A stretch of DNA of 64,000 nucleotides, from the NCBI GenBank assembly GCA_046533095.1, contig JAJQRA010000031.1, positions 62,001 through 126,000 of the forward strand. The letters run 5' to 3'. The stretch is from ZAX-1 sp046533095 (GTDB lineage: Bacteria; Bacillota; Clostridia; Lachnospirales; Lachnospiraceae). The notes under the pieces were generated by a model, which saw only the letters and a list, made by a program, of their open reading frames with translations, ran no database searches and was not told where the DNA came from. Positions within the stretch are counted from its first letter, which is position 1; every line of letters starts with the position of its first letter. The position numbers and the translations under genes were made by a program. Shown piece after piece: positions 34,555 to 43,044 of this stretch.

Positions 34555-35316
34555 TTACATGTTTTTCAGAAAACTGGCTCTGTGTATTGGGGATGGTCCA
34601 TATTTTTTTAACGCATCCATATGCATCTGCGTCCCATATCCTTTATGGGAGGCAAAACCATATTCCGGCATGATTGTATCATACGCTTGCATGAGCCGAT
34701 CTCTTTCCACTTTTGCCAAGATGCTTGCCGCCCCAATCGAGAGGCTTTTTTCATCGCCTTTGATAATTGGAACTTGCTTGATGGATACCATCGGAATCGT
34801 AACTGCATCATTTAGTAATATATCGGGTTTTATCGTCAAATTCTGAATAGCTTGACGCATGGCTTCATAGGTTGCTTGTAAAATATTGATTTCATCGATA
34901 CGAGCAGGCCCTACCATGCCAATTCCAACGGATATCGCCTGCTCCATAATGATATCATATAATTCTTCCCGCTTTTTTGCACTTAATTTTTTAGAGTCGT
35001 TGATGTATAAAATCGTACAATCTTTCGGCAGTATGACTGCACCCGCCACTACCGGCCCTGCTAATGGGCCACGCCCAACTTCATCAATGCCACATATATG
35101 TGCATAAGATGCGTAGGTACGTTCATACTGCATGCTCTGCTTTATCCTATCCCTTTCGGCCTCTAATTTGCGAACCCTGCCGGTGGCCTGCGCTATGAGT
35201 GCTTTTACGCCACTGCGGGAATCCTGTTCATACTGCGCGATTAAAAAAGGCAGCATGGTATCGTTTGCCGCCTTAACTTCTTCTTTTACTTCTCGAATAC
35301 TCTTTAACCTACTCAA
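34555..35316 (-). CDS. rnhB: Ribonuclease HII
   Basis: Degrades RNA in RNA-DNA hybrids and removes ribonucleotides from DNA. It has 253 residues with the conserved start of the fold GIDEVGRGPLAGPVVAGAVIL (two acidic residues), NDSKKLSAKKREELYD, and IGAASILAKVERDRLM, then GYGTQMHMDAL near the end. The first 75 residues are an extra alpha-helical segment that Lachnospiraceae enzymes often have. Initiation is at TTG 35316, overlapping the signal-peptidase stop (TTGA) with GAGGG upstream. It is translationally coupled to lepB. Confidence 0.95.
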   Translation of the reverse strand: MSRLKSIREVKEEVKAANDTMLPFLIAQYEQDSRSGVKALIAQATGRVRKLEAERDRIKQSMQYERTYASYAHICGIDEVGRGPLAGPVVAGAVILPKDCTILYINDSKKLSAKKREELYDIIMEQAISVGIGMVGPARIDEINILQATYEAMRQAIQNLTIKPDILLNDAVTIPMVSIKQVPIIKGDEKSLSIGAASILAKVERDRLMQAYDTIMPEYGFASHKGYGTQMHMDALKKYGPSPIHRASFLKNM

Positions 35317-35939
35317 TTCTTTTCACCCTCGTGATCTTTTAAAAACCCCATTTTATTAAAGGGATAAATGCGAAGCCATGCCCGCCCAACAATATCTTTT
35401 CGCTTAATATTAGCCACGCTTTGATCCCGACTGTCAGAACTTGCATTCCGGTTGTCGCCTAGTACAAAATATTCATCTTCCGCCAACGTAAATTCTTCTG
35501 CCGCAATTCCGGGGTTTTCCATCACTTCTCTACCATAAGACTCCACAAGCTCTTTTCCGTCTATAAAGATTGTGCCCGCATCATCAATGTGTACAGATTC
35601 TCCCGGAAGGCCTATCACTCGTTTTATGTAGTACGTTTTTTCCGCATATTGAAACGGAAAAATAATGATATCAAAGCGCTCCGGCGACTTAAAACGATAG
35701 GAAATTTTATCTGTAATCAAGTGATCGCCATTGCTTAATGCCGTTTCCATGGAGGAACCTTCTACTTTCGTACGTTGTCCTACAAAATGCAAAACTAAAT
35801 AAGAGAGTATAAAAATGATAAGAATATATGCCAAAAAACCAAGCAGCTCCCGCAGCACACTTGTCTTCTTATCTGCAGTATTTAAAGTATTCCAATCGTC
35901 ATACTCGCTATCTAATTTTATTTTTTTATCACCAAGCAT
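35313..35939 (-). CDS. lepB: Signal peptidase I (first copy)
   Basis: A membrane protease that removes signal peptides from exported proteins. It has about 208 residues with one N-terminal membrane anchor (LGFLAYILIIFILSYLVLHFV). The catalytic serine is in VEGSSMETAL and the catalytic lysine in YYIKRVIGLPGE. The C-terminal box GDNRNASSDSRDQS is conserved. I chose ATG 35939, nine bases after GGAG; a TTG three codons earlier is unlikely. Coupled to rnhB downstream. Confidence 0.94.
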   Translation of the reverse strand: MLGDKKIKLDSEYDDWNTLNTADKKTSVLRELLGFLAYILIIFILSYLVLHFVGQRTKVEGSSMETALSNGDHLITDKISYRFKSPERFDIIIFPFQYAEKTYYIKRVIGLPGESVHIDDAGTIFIDGKELVESYGREVMENPGIAAEEFTLAEDEYFVLGDNRNASSDSRDQSVANIKRKDIVGRAWLRIYPFNKMGFLKDHEGEKN

Positions 35940-36009
35940 ACTATCCAACTCCTTTTATTTTCGAGATTGGGGCTGAATCGCTCCTATTTTCCCCCACTTA
36001 TCCTATTCT

Positions 36010-36151
36010 ATGCTTCTGCATTCGAAAATTCAAGTGTTATTTTGCCCAAACGTCCATTTCTGAATTCATCAATCTATCCTATGCTTCTGCATTCGAAAAT
36101 TCAAGTGTTATTTTGCCCAAACGTCCATTTCTGAATTCATCAATCAAGAGT
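36010..36151 (-). repeat. Perfect 71-bp tandem duplication at the rbgA 3' end
   Basis: Bases 36010-36080 repeat as 36081-36151 without visible change. The upper copy is the last 24 codons of rbgA with its stop at 36079; the lower copy is non-coding and sits upstream of lepB. Confidence 0.96.
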
Positions 36152-36930
36152 GCCGCCGCTTTTGCATAATTTAGCTCATTCCCGCGCTGTATACAGTTTC
36201 GATTTCTTGCAATCTGTTCTAATACAACCACCGGCTCGTTCGTTTCTTCTACTTCATAGCGATGCGCCAATGCAGACGGGTAGTAGTTTAGCAGTAATTG
36301 AATCAGTTCAATCGCCAGTTCATCAATATTTAAAATTTCATCTTTGATTGACCCAATCAGAGCCAAATACAGTCCAACACGCTGGTCTTCAAACTTTGGC
36401 CATAGGATTCCCGGCGTATCCAATAGTTCTACGCTTCTATTTAGCCGAATCCATTGTTTTCCTTTTGTTACACCCGGTTTATTGCCGGTTTTTGTACAGG
36501 CTTTTCCTGCAAAGGTATTAATAAATGTTGATTTCCCCACATTGGGAATGCCAACTACCATCGCACGCACCGGCCGGTTTAAAATTCCCCTCCTACGGTT
36601 CCGCTCTAGTTTTTCTTGGCAAGCATGTAAAATTTCTTGGCTGATTGCTTTCATACTGCCCTTATTTCGAGAATCTACGGTTACGACAAAATATCCTTTC
36701 CCTTTAAAATATTCCGCCCAAGCCCTCGTAGCTTTCTCATCTGCCATATCTGCCTTATTTAATAGAATCAATCTATATTTATTTTTTCCCAATTCATCTA
36801 TGTCAGGATTACGGCTGCTTAACGGAATTCGTGCATCTATCAATTCAATAATTAGGTCAATTAGTTTTAAGTCTTCCTGCATCTGTCGCTTTGCTTTCGT
36901 CATATGCCCGGGATACCATTGAAAATGCAT
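36079..36930 (-). CDS. rbgA: Ribosome biogenesis GTPase YlqF/RbgA
   Basis: A circularly permuted GTPase needed for late 50S assembly. The 283-residue length matches the family. The order of motifs is permuted: G4 LLNKADMAD comes before G1 VGIPNVGKSTFINTF, then G2/G3 with PGVTKG and LLDTPGILWPKFED. N-terminus MHFQWYPGHMTKAKRQM is highly typical of RbgA. The start is ATG 36930 after GAGGTG. It is flanked by two signal-peptidase genes, a frequent arrangement. The last codons lie in the perfect 71-bp repeat. Confidence 0.96.
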   Translation of the reverse strand: MHFQWYPGHMTKAKRQMQEDLKLIDLIIELIDARIPLSSRNPDIDELGKNKYRLILLNKADMADEKATRAWAEYFKGKGYFVVTVDSRNKGSMKAISQEILHACQEKLERNRRRGILNRPVRAMVVGIPNVGKSTFINTFAGKACTKTGNKPGVTKGKQWIRLNRSVELLDTPGILWPKFEDQRVGLYLALIGSIKDEILNIDELAIELIQLLLNYYPSALAHRYEVEETNEPVVVLEQIARNRNCIQRGNELNYAKAAALLIDEFRNGRLGKITLEFSNAEA

Positions 36931-36952
36931 CTGTCACCTCATCTTTTTTCTT

Positions 36953-37582
36953 TTACAAAAATCCAAATTTATCCCATGGATACAGGCTAAACCAAGCTTT
37001 TCCGATAATATGTTCTTTCTTCACATTTCCTATATTAGCAAATCTGCTGTCTTCACTATTGTTGCGGTTGTCGCCCAAAACAAAATATTCATCTTCCCCT
37101 ACGGTAATTTCTTCTTCTGCCAACATAGCATTGTCAATTGCCACGGCATGCATTTTTTCTTCAAAAGGCTCATCGTTTACATAGATTATGCCATCTTTAA
37201 TGACAACACGTTCGCCCGGCACTGCAATCACCCGCTTGATATAGTAATGTGATTTGTCATTTCCATTCGGCAAAAAAACAATAATGTCATTTTTTTTCGG
37301 AGGCCTTAGTTTATATACAAAACAGTTTACGAAAATCTGCTGCCCATTTTCTAAGGTGTCTGACATAGACTGTCCTACTACCGGAACGCGGTAGGCAATA
37401 TAAAAAACCAAGACACCAGCTATTGCAATCGTTATTACAATTTCCAATGCCCATATGAATAGTTCCCTCAGAAAGCTTAGATTGACTTTCTTCTTTTTCC
37501 GCCCGAAACTCAAGCCTCCTGTACTTGCTTTCCGTGATCTATTGTTCTTTATCTTATATCCTCTCGTTTTACGTTTACCCAT
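36953..37582 (-). CDS. lepB: Signal peptidase I (second copy)
   Basis: A second type I signal peptidase of about 209 residues. A strongly basic N-terminus (GKRKTRGYKIKNNRSRK) precedes one membrane anchor (FIWALEIVITIAIAGVLVFYI). The catalytic serine is in VGQSMSDTLENGQ and lysine in YYIKRVIAVPGE; GDNRNNSEDSRFAN is the C-terminal box. The two copies share the catalytic core but differ in anchors and basic tail, so they may differ in substrate preference. ATG 37582 follows AAAGGTG. Next downstream is rbgA. Confidence 0.93.
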   Translation of the reverse strand: MGKRKTRGYKIKNNRSRKASTGGLSFGRKKKKVNLSFLRELFIWALEIVITIAIAGVLVFYIAYRVPVVGQSMSDTLENGQQIFVNCFVYKLRPPKKNDIIVFLPNGNDKSHYYIKRVIAVPGERVVIKDGIIYVNDEPFEEKMHAVAIDNAMLAEEEITVGEDEYFVLGDNRNNSEDSRFANIGNVKKEHIIGKAWFSLYPWDKFGFL

Positions 37583-37663
37583 GGCCACGGCACCTTTCAC
37601 ATATGATATCTGCACTCCGATTGCATCTTGGCGAAACGAATCTGCCTGTGCCTGTTGTGGAAA

Positions 37664-37832
37664 GAAGAGGCTGAATCAAAAGCCGATCTGCCCAGAGATT
37701 ACGACCAAATATAAAAATCAATGTGGCTGGTTTTTATATCCGACATCTCTTTGCGATCCATTCGGCTTTTGAGACACCCTCTTCCTGCTCCTACAACAAG
37801 GTATCATGATTATTGCATAATCACGATACCCT
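37664..37832 (-). terminator. Terminator region after rplS or before lepB
   Basis: An arm TCGGCTTTTG (37762-37771) and its inverse CAAAAGCCGA (37677-37686) form a long imperfect hairpin with the GAGGGTGTCTC/CAGCCTCT-like outer arms. Nearer rplS, GGTATCATGATTAT and ATAATCACGATACC (37801-37831) make a separate hairpin. The first is a common style of terminator in this clade. The 386-bp gap holds no gene. Confidence 0.7.
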
Positions 37833-37968
37833 CCGGCGGACGCACACTTCGTTTCGCTCGGTGCGATATAAAGTTCGCTTTGCTCACATTATATCATGAA
37901 ACCTTATGTGTGTAAAAAATTGCGACAAACCATCCTTTATGTTCGCCTAGCAATATTGTTTATAGATG

Positions 37969-38322
37969 TTATCTTATCAGCTCTTTTACTTTCGCACGTT
38001 TCCCTACGCGTCCTCTTAAGTAGTTCAATTTCGCTCTTCTAACTTTACCACGCCTAACTACTTCCACATTTTCAACATTTGGTGAATGCAGTGGCCATGT
38101 CTTTTCTACACCAACGCCATTCGAAAATTTTCTTACGGTAAACGTTGCCCGATTGCTTCCGCCTTGCTTTTTTAAAACAATGCCTTCAAAGATCTGAATC
38201 CTCTCACGGGTCCCCTCTTTGATTTTACCATATACCCGAACGGTATCTCCTACACGAAATTCCGGTACTTGCGCCTTTAACTGTTCATCTTCAATGCTCT
38301 TAATCATTTCATGTGCATTCAT
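37969..38322 (-). CDS. rplS: 50S ribosomal protein L19
   Basis: A 117-residue ribosomal protein at the 30S-50S interface. Landmarks: EFRVGDTVRVYGKIKEGTRERIQIFEGIVLKKQG, then GVGVEKTWPLHSPNVENVEVVRRGKVRRAKLNYLRGRVGKRAKVKE, typical from end to end. The start ATG is 12 bases after GGAGG. It is the last gene of the ylxM-ffh-rpsP-khpA-rimM-trmD-rplS operon, separated from trmD by 280 bp that contains the dispersed element and an untranslated leader; ribosomal-protein leader control was not recognised. Confidence 0.97.
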   Translation of the reverse strand: MNAHEMIKSIEDEQLKAQVPEFRVGDTVRVYGKIKEGTRERIQIFEGIVLKKQGGSNRATFTVRKFSNGVGVEKTWPLHSPNVENVEVVRRGKVRRAKLNYLRGRVGKRAKVKELIR

Positions 38323-38483
38323 ATTTATCTGTGACCTCCTAATTTTTAGATGTTCTTACTACATACGTAACAGAGGACCATCACCTTGTCTACAACTATT
38401 CTCACGAAAATTAATTCTACCACAAGTTTAGGGAAATTGCAAGTGGTTTTTCTGGGTTAATCATCCATATTGGCGAGCAAATG

Positions 38484-38609
38484 TTACGATTCACAGCTCA
38501 TTGCCACGCAGTCGCTTTTGTGCATTTTTTGTATAAAAGTGCAAGGGCTACATGTGCCAAGCCACACGCTCTTTGTGCAGTTTGTGTACAGAAACGTTAC
38601 TTTCACGGC
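38484..38609. mobile_element. Second copy of the dispersed element, merged with the trmD end
   Basis: On the minus strand this segment aligns without gaps to 29818-29942, with about 17 substitutions in 125 bases. The TTACGATTCACAGC end is intact at 38484-38497. The opposite end lacks the outer inverted repeat and joins trmD codons directly, and the element supplies the TGA stop of trmD. Confidence 0.75.
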
Positions 38610-39298
38610 TGGCCATAAACAGCAACAAGCAAATCCGGTCGGCGCTGTTTTGTGCGTAATATTGATTGTTCCCTGCGCCAAGCTTCTATATTTTTATGAT
38701 GCCCGGACAGCAGTACCTTAGGCACTTTTTTCCCATTCCATTCTTCTGGCCTACTATATTGGGGATATTCAAGCAGACCGCCTTCTAGCGACTCATGAAA
38801 GCCGGATACATCATTGCTTAGCACCCCCGGCACCATGCGGGAAACGGCATCTACCATCACCATCGCCGCAAGTTCGCCTCCAGTCAATACATAGTCCCCG
38901 ATCGACAGGTAATCCGTCACGATTTCTTCTAATACTCGTTCATCGATTCCCTCATAATGTCCGCACAGAAACATAAGATCTTCTTCTAATGCAAGCGATT
39001 TTGCATCCTGCTGGGTAAATAGCGTCCCTTGGGGCGTTAGATAGATGCAACGTATTTTTTTACCGATGCGCCCTATAACGGATTGGTAGGCATCATAAAT
39101 AGGCTGCGCCTGCATCAACATTCCGGGTCCTCCTCCGTAAGGATAGTCATCTACCTTATGGTGCTTATTGGTAGCGTAGTCGCGGATATTTATGGCTTCT
39201 ATCTGAAGCGTCCCTTTCTCTACTGCCCGTCCAATGATACTTGTATCTAGTCCGGCCATCACCATTTCAGGAAATAGCGTTAAAATGTAGAACTTCAT
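38603..39298 (-). CDS. trmD: tRNA (guanine-N1)-methyltransferase
   Basis: Methylates G37 of tRNAs with SAM. It has 231 residues with the SPOUT knot region YLSIGDYVLTGGELAAMVMVDAVSR and the N-terminal FYILTLFPEM. LCGHYEGIDERV and SLEGGLLEYPQYSRP are conserved. The C-terminus RTKQRRPDLLVAVYGQP ends at a stop codon contributed by the adjacent dispersed element, so the last residues or the stop may not be ancestral. Starts at ATG 39298, 11 bases after rimM. The operon neighbours are standard. Confidence 0.97.
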   Translation of the reverse strand: MKFYILTLFPEMVMAGLDTSIIGRAVEKGTLQIEAINIRDYATNKHHKVDDYPYGGGPGMLMQAQPIYDAYQSVIGRIGKKIRCIYLTPQGTLFTQQDAKSLALEEDLMFLCGHYEGIDERVLEEIVTDYLSIGDYVLTGGELAAMVMVDAVSRMVPGVLSNDVSGFHESLEGGLLEYPQYSRPEEWNGKKVPKVLLSGHHKNIEAWRREQSILRTKQRRPDLLVAVYGQP

Positions 39299-39309
39299 CC
39301 TACCACCCT

Positions 39310-39816
39310 TTAGCGCAAGCCCCGCATAAGATGCACACGCATGATTCGCCCTTTCATATCAACATTTAAAATACACTCCTTAATCGCAGGCAGCAGCAGT
39401 TCTTTTTTATCTTGCCCCGCAACTACATACACGTCATTTGCCCCAGTCAAAAGTACGTCCACAATATCCCCTAATGCCTCTCCTTCGTCGGATACGACTG
39501 CCATACCGATTAAGTCCCCGATAAAGTATTCGTCCTCCCCACAAGGCAGGGCCTGCTCTTTTGTAACATAAAGACTTTTCCCTTTGTATCTTTCCACTTC
39601 ATTTATATCATCAATTCCCTTAAATTTTAAGATTACCTTATTTTTAAAAAACTTTACTTGGGTAATTTCAAGGGTTTGCTGTTCTTTTCCGGTATCCAAG
39701 ATTACCTGTTTTAATTGCTGAAAGCGTGTAGCATCGTCTGTAGTTGGGAATACTTTTACCTCGCCTTTAATCCCATGCGTACTCGTGATAATACCCACCT
39801 GTATGTTCTCATCCAT
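39310..39816 (-). CDS. rimM: 16S rRNA processing protein RimM
   Basis: A 30S assembly factor of 168 residues. The N-terminal RimM domain (QVGIITSTHGIKGEVKVFPTTDDATRF) is followed by a PRC-barrel (EDEYFIGDLIGMAVVSDEGEALGDIVDVL.. and LLPAIKECILNVD). I chose ATG 39816 because AAGGAG is five bases upstream and the protein then starts MDENIQVG. The longer frame to 39882 is unsupported. Directly followed by trmD. Confidence 0.96.
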   Translation of the reverse strand: MDENIQVGIITSTHGIKGEVKVFPTTDDATRFQQLKQVILDTGKEQQTLEITQVKFFKNKVILKFKGIDDINEVERYKGKSLYVTKEQALPCGEDEYFIGDLIGMAVVSDEGEALGDIVDVLLTGANDVYVVAGQDKKELLLPAIKECILNVDMKGRIMRVHLMRGLR

Positions 39817-39839
39817 AAGTACTCCTTCGTTCCTCTTAC

Positions 39840-39958
39840 CCTGTTTTGTTTTAAATGAAACACCCAGCCATAAAGCTTTCAAATCGCAAGCTATCTGGAC
39901 TGGGTGGGCACTCTTTACGAAGCTCCATCTTACAAAACGAAGTATTTCATGCGAAAAT
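39840..39958 (-). repeat. Hairpin-rich spacer between khpA and rimM
   Basis: CACCCAGCC (39860-39868) and GGACTGGGTG (39896-39905) form an imperfect stem around an AGCTTTCAAATCGCAAGCT hairpin. Imperfect copies of a TTTCATGCG/AATGAAAC motif lie on both sides. No gene is seen. Confidence 0.45.
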
Positions 39959-39959
39959 C

Positions 39960-40190
39960 TTATTGCATAATTTCTACAATTACTTTTTGGTTTTCCTTTG
40001 TCGCTGCAGCTTTTACTACCGCTCGGATCGCTTTTGCAATGCGCCCCTGCTTTCCAATTACCTTGCCCATATCTGTCTGGGCAACCCGTAGTTCGATTAC
40101 AATCGCCTTTTCGCTCTGCTTTTGTGTAACTACAACGTCTTCTGGATGTTCTACGAGTCCCTTTGCAATTACTTCCACCAATTCTTTCAT
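39960..40190 (-). CDS. khpA: KH-domain RNA-binding protein KhpA
   Basis: A 76-residue single KH-domain protein (YlqC type) that binds RNA with KhpB and affects cell division and translation in other Firmicutes. The GxxG loop is visible in MGKVIGKQGRIAKAIRAVVKAA. ATG 40190 follows GAGGTG. Sits in its usual place between rpsP and rimM. Confidence 0.95.
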   Translation of the reverse strand: MKELVEVIAKGLVEHPEDVVVTQKQSEKAIVIELRVAQTDMGKVIGKQGRIAKAIRAVVKAAATKENQKVIVEIMQ

Positions 40191-40207
40191 AACGTCACCT
40201 CACGAAC

Positions 40208-40450
40208 TTATTTTTCGATACCGGCCACTTTGAAAATTTTTCCTACCATTTCTGTCGGCTGAGCACCATTTGCTAACCATTTTTTTGCCAATTCCTCGTT
40301 CACATGAAATTCGCTTGGATCTTTGGTTGGATCGTAAGTACCAATTTCTTCGATGCATTTCCCATCTCTTGGAGATCTGGAATCTGCCACAACGATTCTA
40401 TAGAAAGGAGCTTTCTTTTGTCCCATTCTTTTCAATCTGATTTTTACCAT
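40208..40450 (-). CDS. rpsP: 30S ribosomal protein S16
   Basis: An 80-residue ribosomal protein starting MVKIRLKRMGQKKAPFYRIVVADSRSPRDG, conserved along the whole length, with TYDPTKDPSEF in the middle. AAAGGAGG lies upstream of the ATG. It lies between ffh and khpA, as in most Firmicutes. Confidence 0.97.
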   Translation of the reverse strand: MVKIRLKRMGQKKAPFYRIVVADSRSPRDGKCIEEIGTYDPTKDPSEFHVNEELAKKWLANGAQPTEMVGKIFKVAGIEK

Positions 40451-40560
40451 TACATTTCACCTCCTTTGCATGGGCTCTGGCAAGATCGCTTCGAGCCTAG
40501 TATCAAGCACATCCTGTTTCATTGTATGAAACGCTTGGATGTTGCCTTTCCATCATTTAT

Positions 40561-41910
40561 CTAAAAAGGTAGTTTAAATCTTCCTTTTTTAGCACTTTTA
40601 CCGCCCATTAGGCCGGGCATCTGTTTCATCATTTTCTTAGACTGCTCAAATTGTTTTACCAAGCGGTTGACATCGCTGATATCTACACCCGACCCCTTTG
40701 CTATCCTTCGCTTTCTGCTCGGGTTTAAAATCGCAGGGTTGCTTCTTTCTTGCGGTGTCATCGAATAGATCATGCCTTCGATCTTTGCCATCTTTTTTTC
40801 ATCCATAGCCCCTTCAATCTCTGCTAATTGGGAGCCTCCCATACCCGGCATCATACTTAAAACACTTGACAATCCACCCATCTTTTTCATCTGGTTCATC
40901 GATTCTAAGTAGTCGTCAAAGCCAAATTCCGCTTTCTTTATTTTCCTTTCCAGTTCCCTTGCCTTGTCATCATCGATTTCGTCTTGTACTTTTTCAATTA
41001 GGGTAAGGACATCGCCCATGCCTAGTATTCTTGATGCCATACGGTCCGGGTAAAATTGCTCTAAATCGGATAGCTTTTCCCCCGTACCGACATATAAAAT
41101 CGGTTTGCCTGTAACCGCACGGATAGAGAGTGCCGCACCGCCCCTTGTATCGCCATCGAATTTTGTCAGTATAACGCCATCGATGCCAATTTTCTCCTGA
41201 AACATCGTCGCTGCATTTACCGCATCCTGCCCGGTCATTGCGTCTACAACGAGAATGGCCTGATCTACCTTGACCGCCGCCTTGATTTCTTTTAATTCGT
41301 CCATCATTTCTTCATCGATGTGAAGGCGTCCTGCCGTATCTAAAATAACCACATTAAATCCATGTTTCGTTGCATGTTCCACTGCCGCCTTTGCAATATT
41401 TACCGGGCTATGCTTGTCGCCCATCGAAAAGACTTCCACACCTTGCTTTTCTCCATTTACCTGCAGCTGCAAAATAGCTGCAGGACGGTAAATATCACAG
41501 GCCACAAGAAGCGGCTTTTTGCCTTTTTGCTTTAGCTTGCCTGCTATTTTCGCAGTGGTCGTCGTCTTTCCGGCACCTTGTAGGCCGGCCATCAATAAAA
41601 CGGTCATCTGGTTCGATGGCTTTAGGGCAATTTCCGTCGTTTCACTGCCCATCAAATTGACCATTTCTTCATTTACAATCTTAATCACCATTTGCCCGGG
41701 ATTTAAGCCATTCATAACATCCTGCCCAACGGCACGTTCCTGCACGGCTTGTATAAACTGCTTTACGACTTTAAAATTGACATCTGCCTCAAGCAATGCC
41801 ATTTTTACTTCTTTTAAGGCCACCTTTACATCTGCTTGCGTCAAAAGCCCTTTGCTTTTCAACGCTTTAAATACATTCTGCAATTTTTCAGATAAGCTGT
41901 CAAATGCCAT
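40561..41910 (-). CDS. ffh: Signal recognition particle protein
   Basis: SRP GTPase that with SRP RNA targets membrane and secreted proteins to FtsY. It has 449 residues: N domain; G domain with GLQGAGKTTTTAKIAG (G1), DTAGRLHID (G3) and TKFDGDTRGGAAL (G4); then a methionine-rich M domain (MNQMKKMGGLSSVLSMMPGMGG, SRKRRIAKGSGVDISDVNRLVKQF). The ATG at 41910 follows AGAGGAG. The stop of ylxM is three bases away. Confidence 0.98.
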   Translation of the reverse strand: MAFDSLSEKLQNVFKALKSKGLLTQADVKVALKEVKMALLEADVNFKVVKQFIQAVQERAVGQDVMNGLNPGQMVIKIVNEEMVNLMGSETTEIALKPSNQMTVLLMAGLQGAGKTTTTAKIAGKLKQKGKKPLLVACDIYRPAAILQLQVNGEKQGVEVFSMGDKHSPVNIAKAAVEHATKHGFNVVILDTAGRLHIDEEMMDELKEIKAAVKVDQAILVVDAMTGQDAVNAATMFQEKIGIDGVILTKFDGDTRGGAALSIRAVTGKPILYVGTGEKLSDLEQFYPDRMASRILGMGDVLTLIEKVQDEIDDDKARELERKIKKAEFGFDDYLESMNQMKKMGGLSSVLSMMPGMGGSQLAEIEGAMDEKKMAKIEGMIYSMTPQERSNPAILNPSRKRRIAKGSGVDISDVNRLVKQFEQSKKMMKQMPGLMGGKSAKKGRFKLPF

Positions 41911-41912
41911 TG

Positions 41913-42359
41913 TTATAACTCCTCTAAGATTTCCTTGGAAATTCGTCTGATTTCTGCCATAACCGCTCCTTCATTTTGATAGATAGCAGGATTGCCTGTA
42001 GCGTTTGTATCTCGATTGCTGTCATTGTTCCTATCGGGATGATGATCGCTACAAGCACGATTGTTCCTGTCGGGATTGGTATTCCACTCACCGGCTGCAA
42101 GTGCATGAATCCGTTTCATCTTATCTTTTGCTTTTAAAAAACGCTCCAGAAGGTGAAGTTTTTCCTCATAGCCATCTAATCGCTTGTCACAGCGTTTGAC
42201 CAAATCATGAACCCCTTGGCGGCTGATGCTGCATTCTTCTGCAATTTCACTTAAACTAAAATCATGCAGTACAAAATCTTCGTATACTGCCCTTTGATGT
42301 TCGGTCAGCAGCTCCCCGTAAAAATCATAGAGATATGTCTGCCTTACTTTTTTTTCCAT
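41913..42359 (-). CDS. ylxM: YlxM family SRP-associated DNA-binding-like protein
   Basis: A putative helix-turn-helix protein associated with the SRP operon. The core (about 110 residues) is YDFYGELLTEHQRAVYEDFVLHDFSLSEIAEECSISRQGVHDLVKRCDKRLDGYEEKLHLLERF. The C-terminal 55 residues are an unusual Asn/Asp/Arg/His-rich tail (PDRNNRACSDHHPDRNND) with an internal repeat of about 36 bases (coding region about 42010-42090), not part of usual YlxM. I chose ATG 42359, where homologues begin (MEKKVRQ); an in-frame ATG at 42434 would add 25 residues that I do not recognise. Its binding site is weak in either case. Confidence 0.85.
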   Translation of the reverse strand: MEKKVRQTYLYDFYGELLTEHQRAVYEDFVLHDFSLSEIAEECSISRQGVHDLVKRCDKRLDGYEEKLHLLERFLKAKDKMKRIHALAAGEWNTNPDRNNRACSDHHPDRNNDSNRDTNATGNPAIYQNEGAVMAEIRRISKEILEEL

Positions 42360-42538
42360 CTTTTGCCTATCTATATGTGCAAGCCACGATTCCAGCGTCC
42401 CTTCCTTGCATCCATTGGGATATTGAATCATCATTGCATCTGCATTTCCTTTATCTATTATTTAAGAAATATCCGGCGTTGGAATGCTTCGTTTCGGGCT
42501 ATTTCCTTATAGTTATTTTCAAAATCGCTATCTTTGCT

Positions 42539-42567
42539 ATCATACTATAAACCCAAAATACTGTCAA
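42539..42567 (-). promoter_or_regulatory. Sigma-A promoter of the ylxM-ffh-rpsP operon
   Basis: On the minus strand TTGACA (42567-42562) and TATGAT (42544-42539) are exactly 17 bases apart, close to consensus, about 110-180 bases before ylxM. No other gene start lies between. Confidence 0.88.
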
Positions 42568-42640
42568 GTGTTTTTTCTTGACAATCATTTGCAAAAACCA
42601 TACCAATTTTGCCGTTTGGCGCAAAGGGTAATCGTTAAAT

Positions 42641-42949
42641 TTAAACCGCCGCGCTCATCACTTTGAAATTCAGTTCTGTTCCTGCGCCATCAGCGATGTA
42701 ATCAACTGCACGATCAGGAGCGATGCCGAAACGACCCGCTGTCTGCACGGCATCGATATTCGCTCCAAGGAATATGAACTCCCAGCCGTATTTTGCCTTC
42801 TGATGCTCAATCTGCACTTTGACTTTATCCGCCGAATACTTACGGCCGCTGTTTTCCTCGCCGTCCGTGATTATAACGAACATAACTTTTTCGGCACGGT
42901 AGTCGTCGGCAGTATGTCGCTGGGCGTTCCCAATTTTGTGAATTTTCAT
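42641..42949 (-). pseudogene. C-terminal fragment of a VWA-domain protein
   Basis: About 100 residues matching only the second half of a von Willebrand A-type protein: IHKIGNAQRHTADDYRAEKVMFVIITDGEENSGRKYS then WEFIFLGANIDAVQTAGRFGIA. The N-terminal half with the metal-binding DxSxS is missing. An ATG at 42949 follows GGAGG, so the fragment might still be translated, but it looks like a remnant. Base composition is more GC-rich than the flanks. It marks the left end of an apparently foreign segment. Confidence 0.75.
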
Positions 42950-43044
42950 TGCTGTGTCCTCCAAAAAGTTTTAGTTTCTTGTTATAGCGTCCGCACACGA
43001 TGGTCGCCCTCCTTGTGAACTGCACTTGTGCTTAGTCCGTCCAA

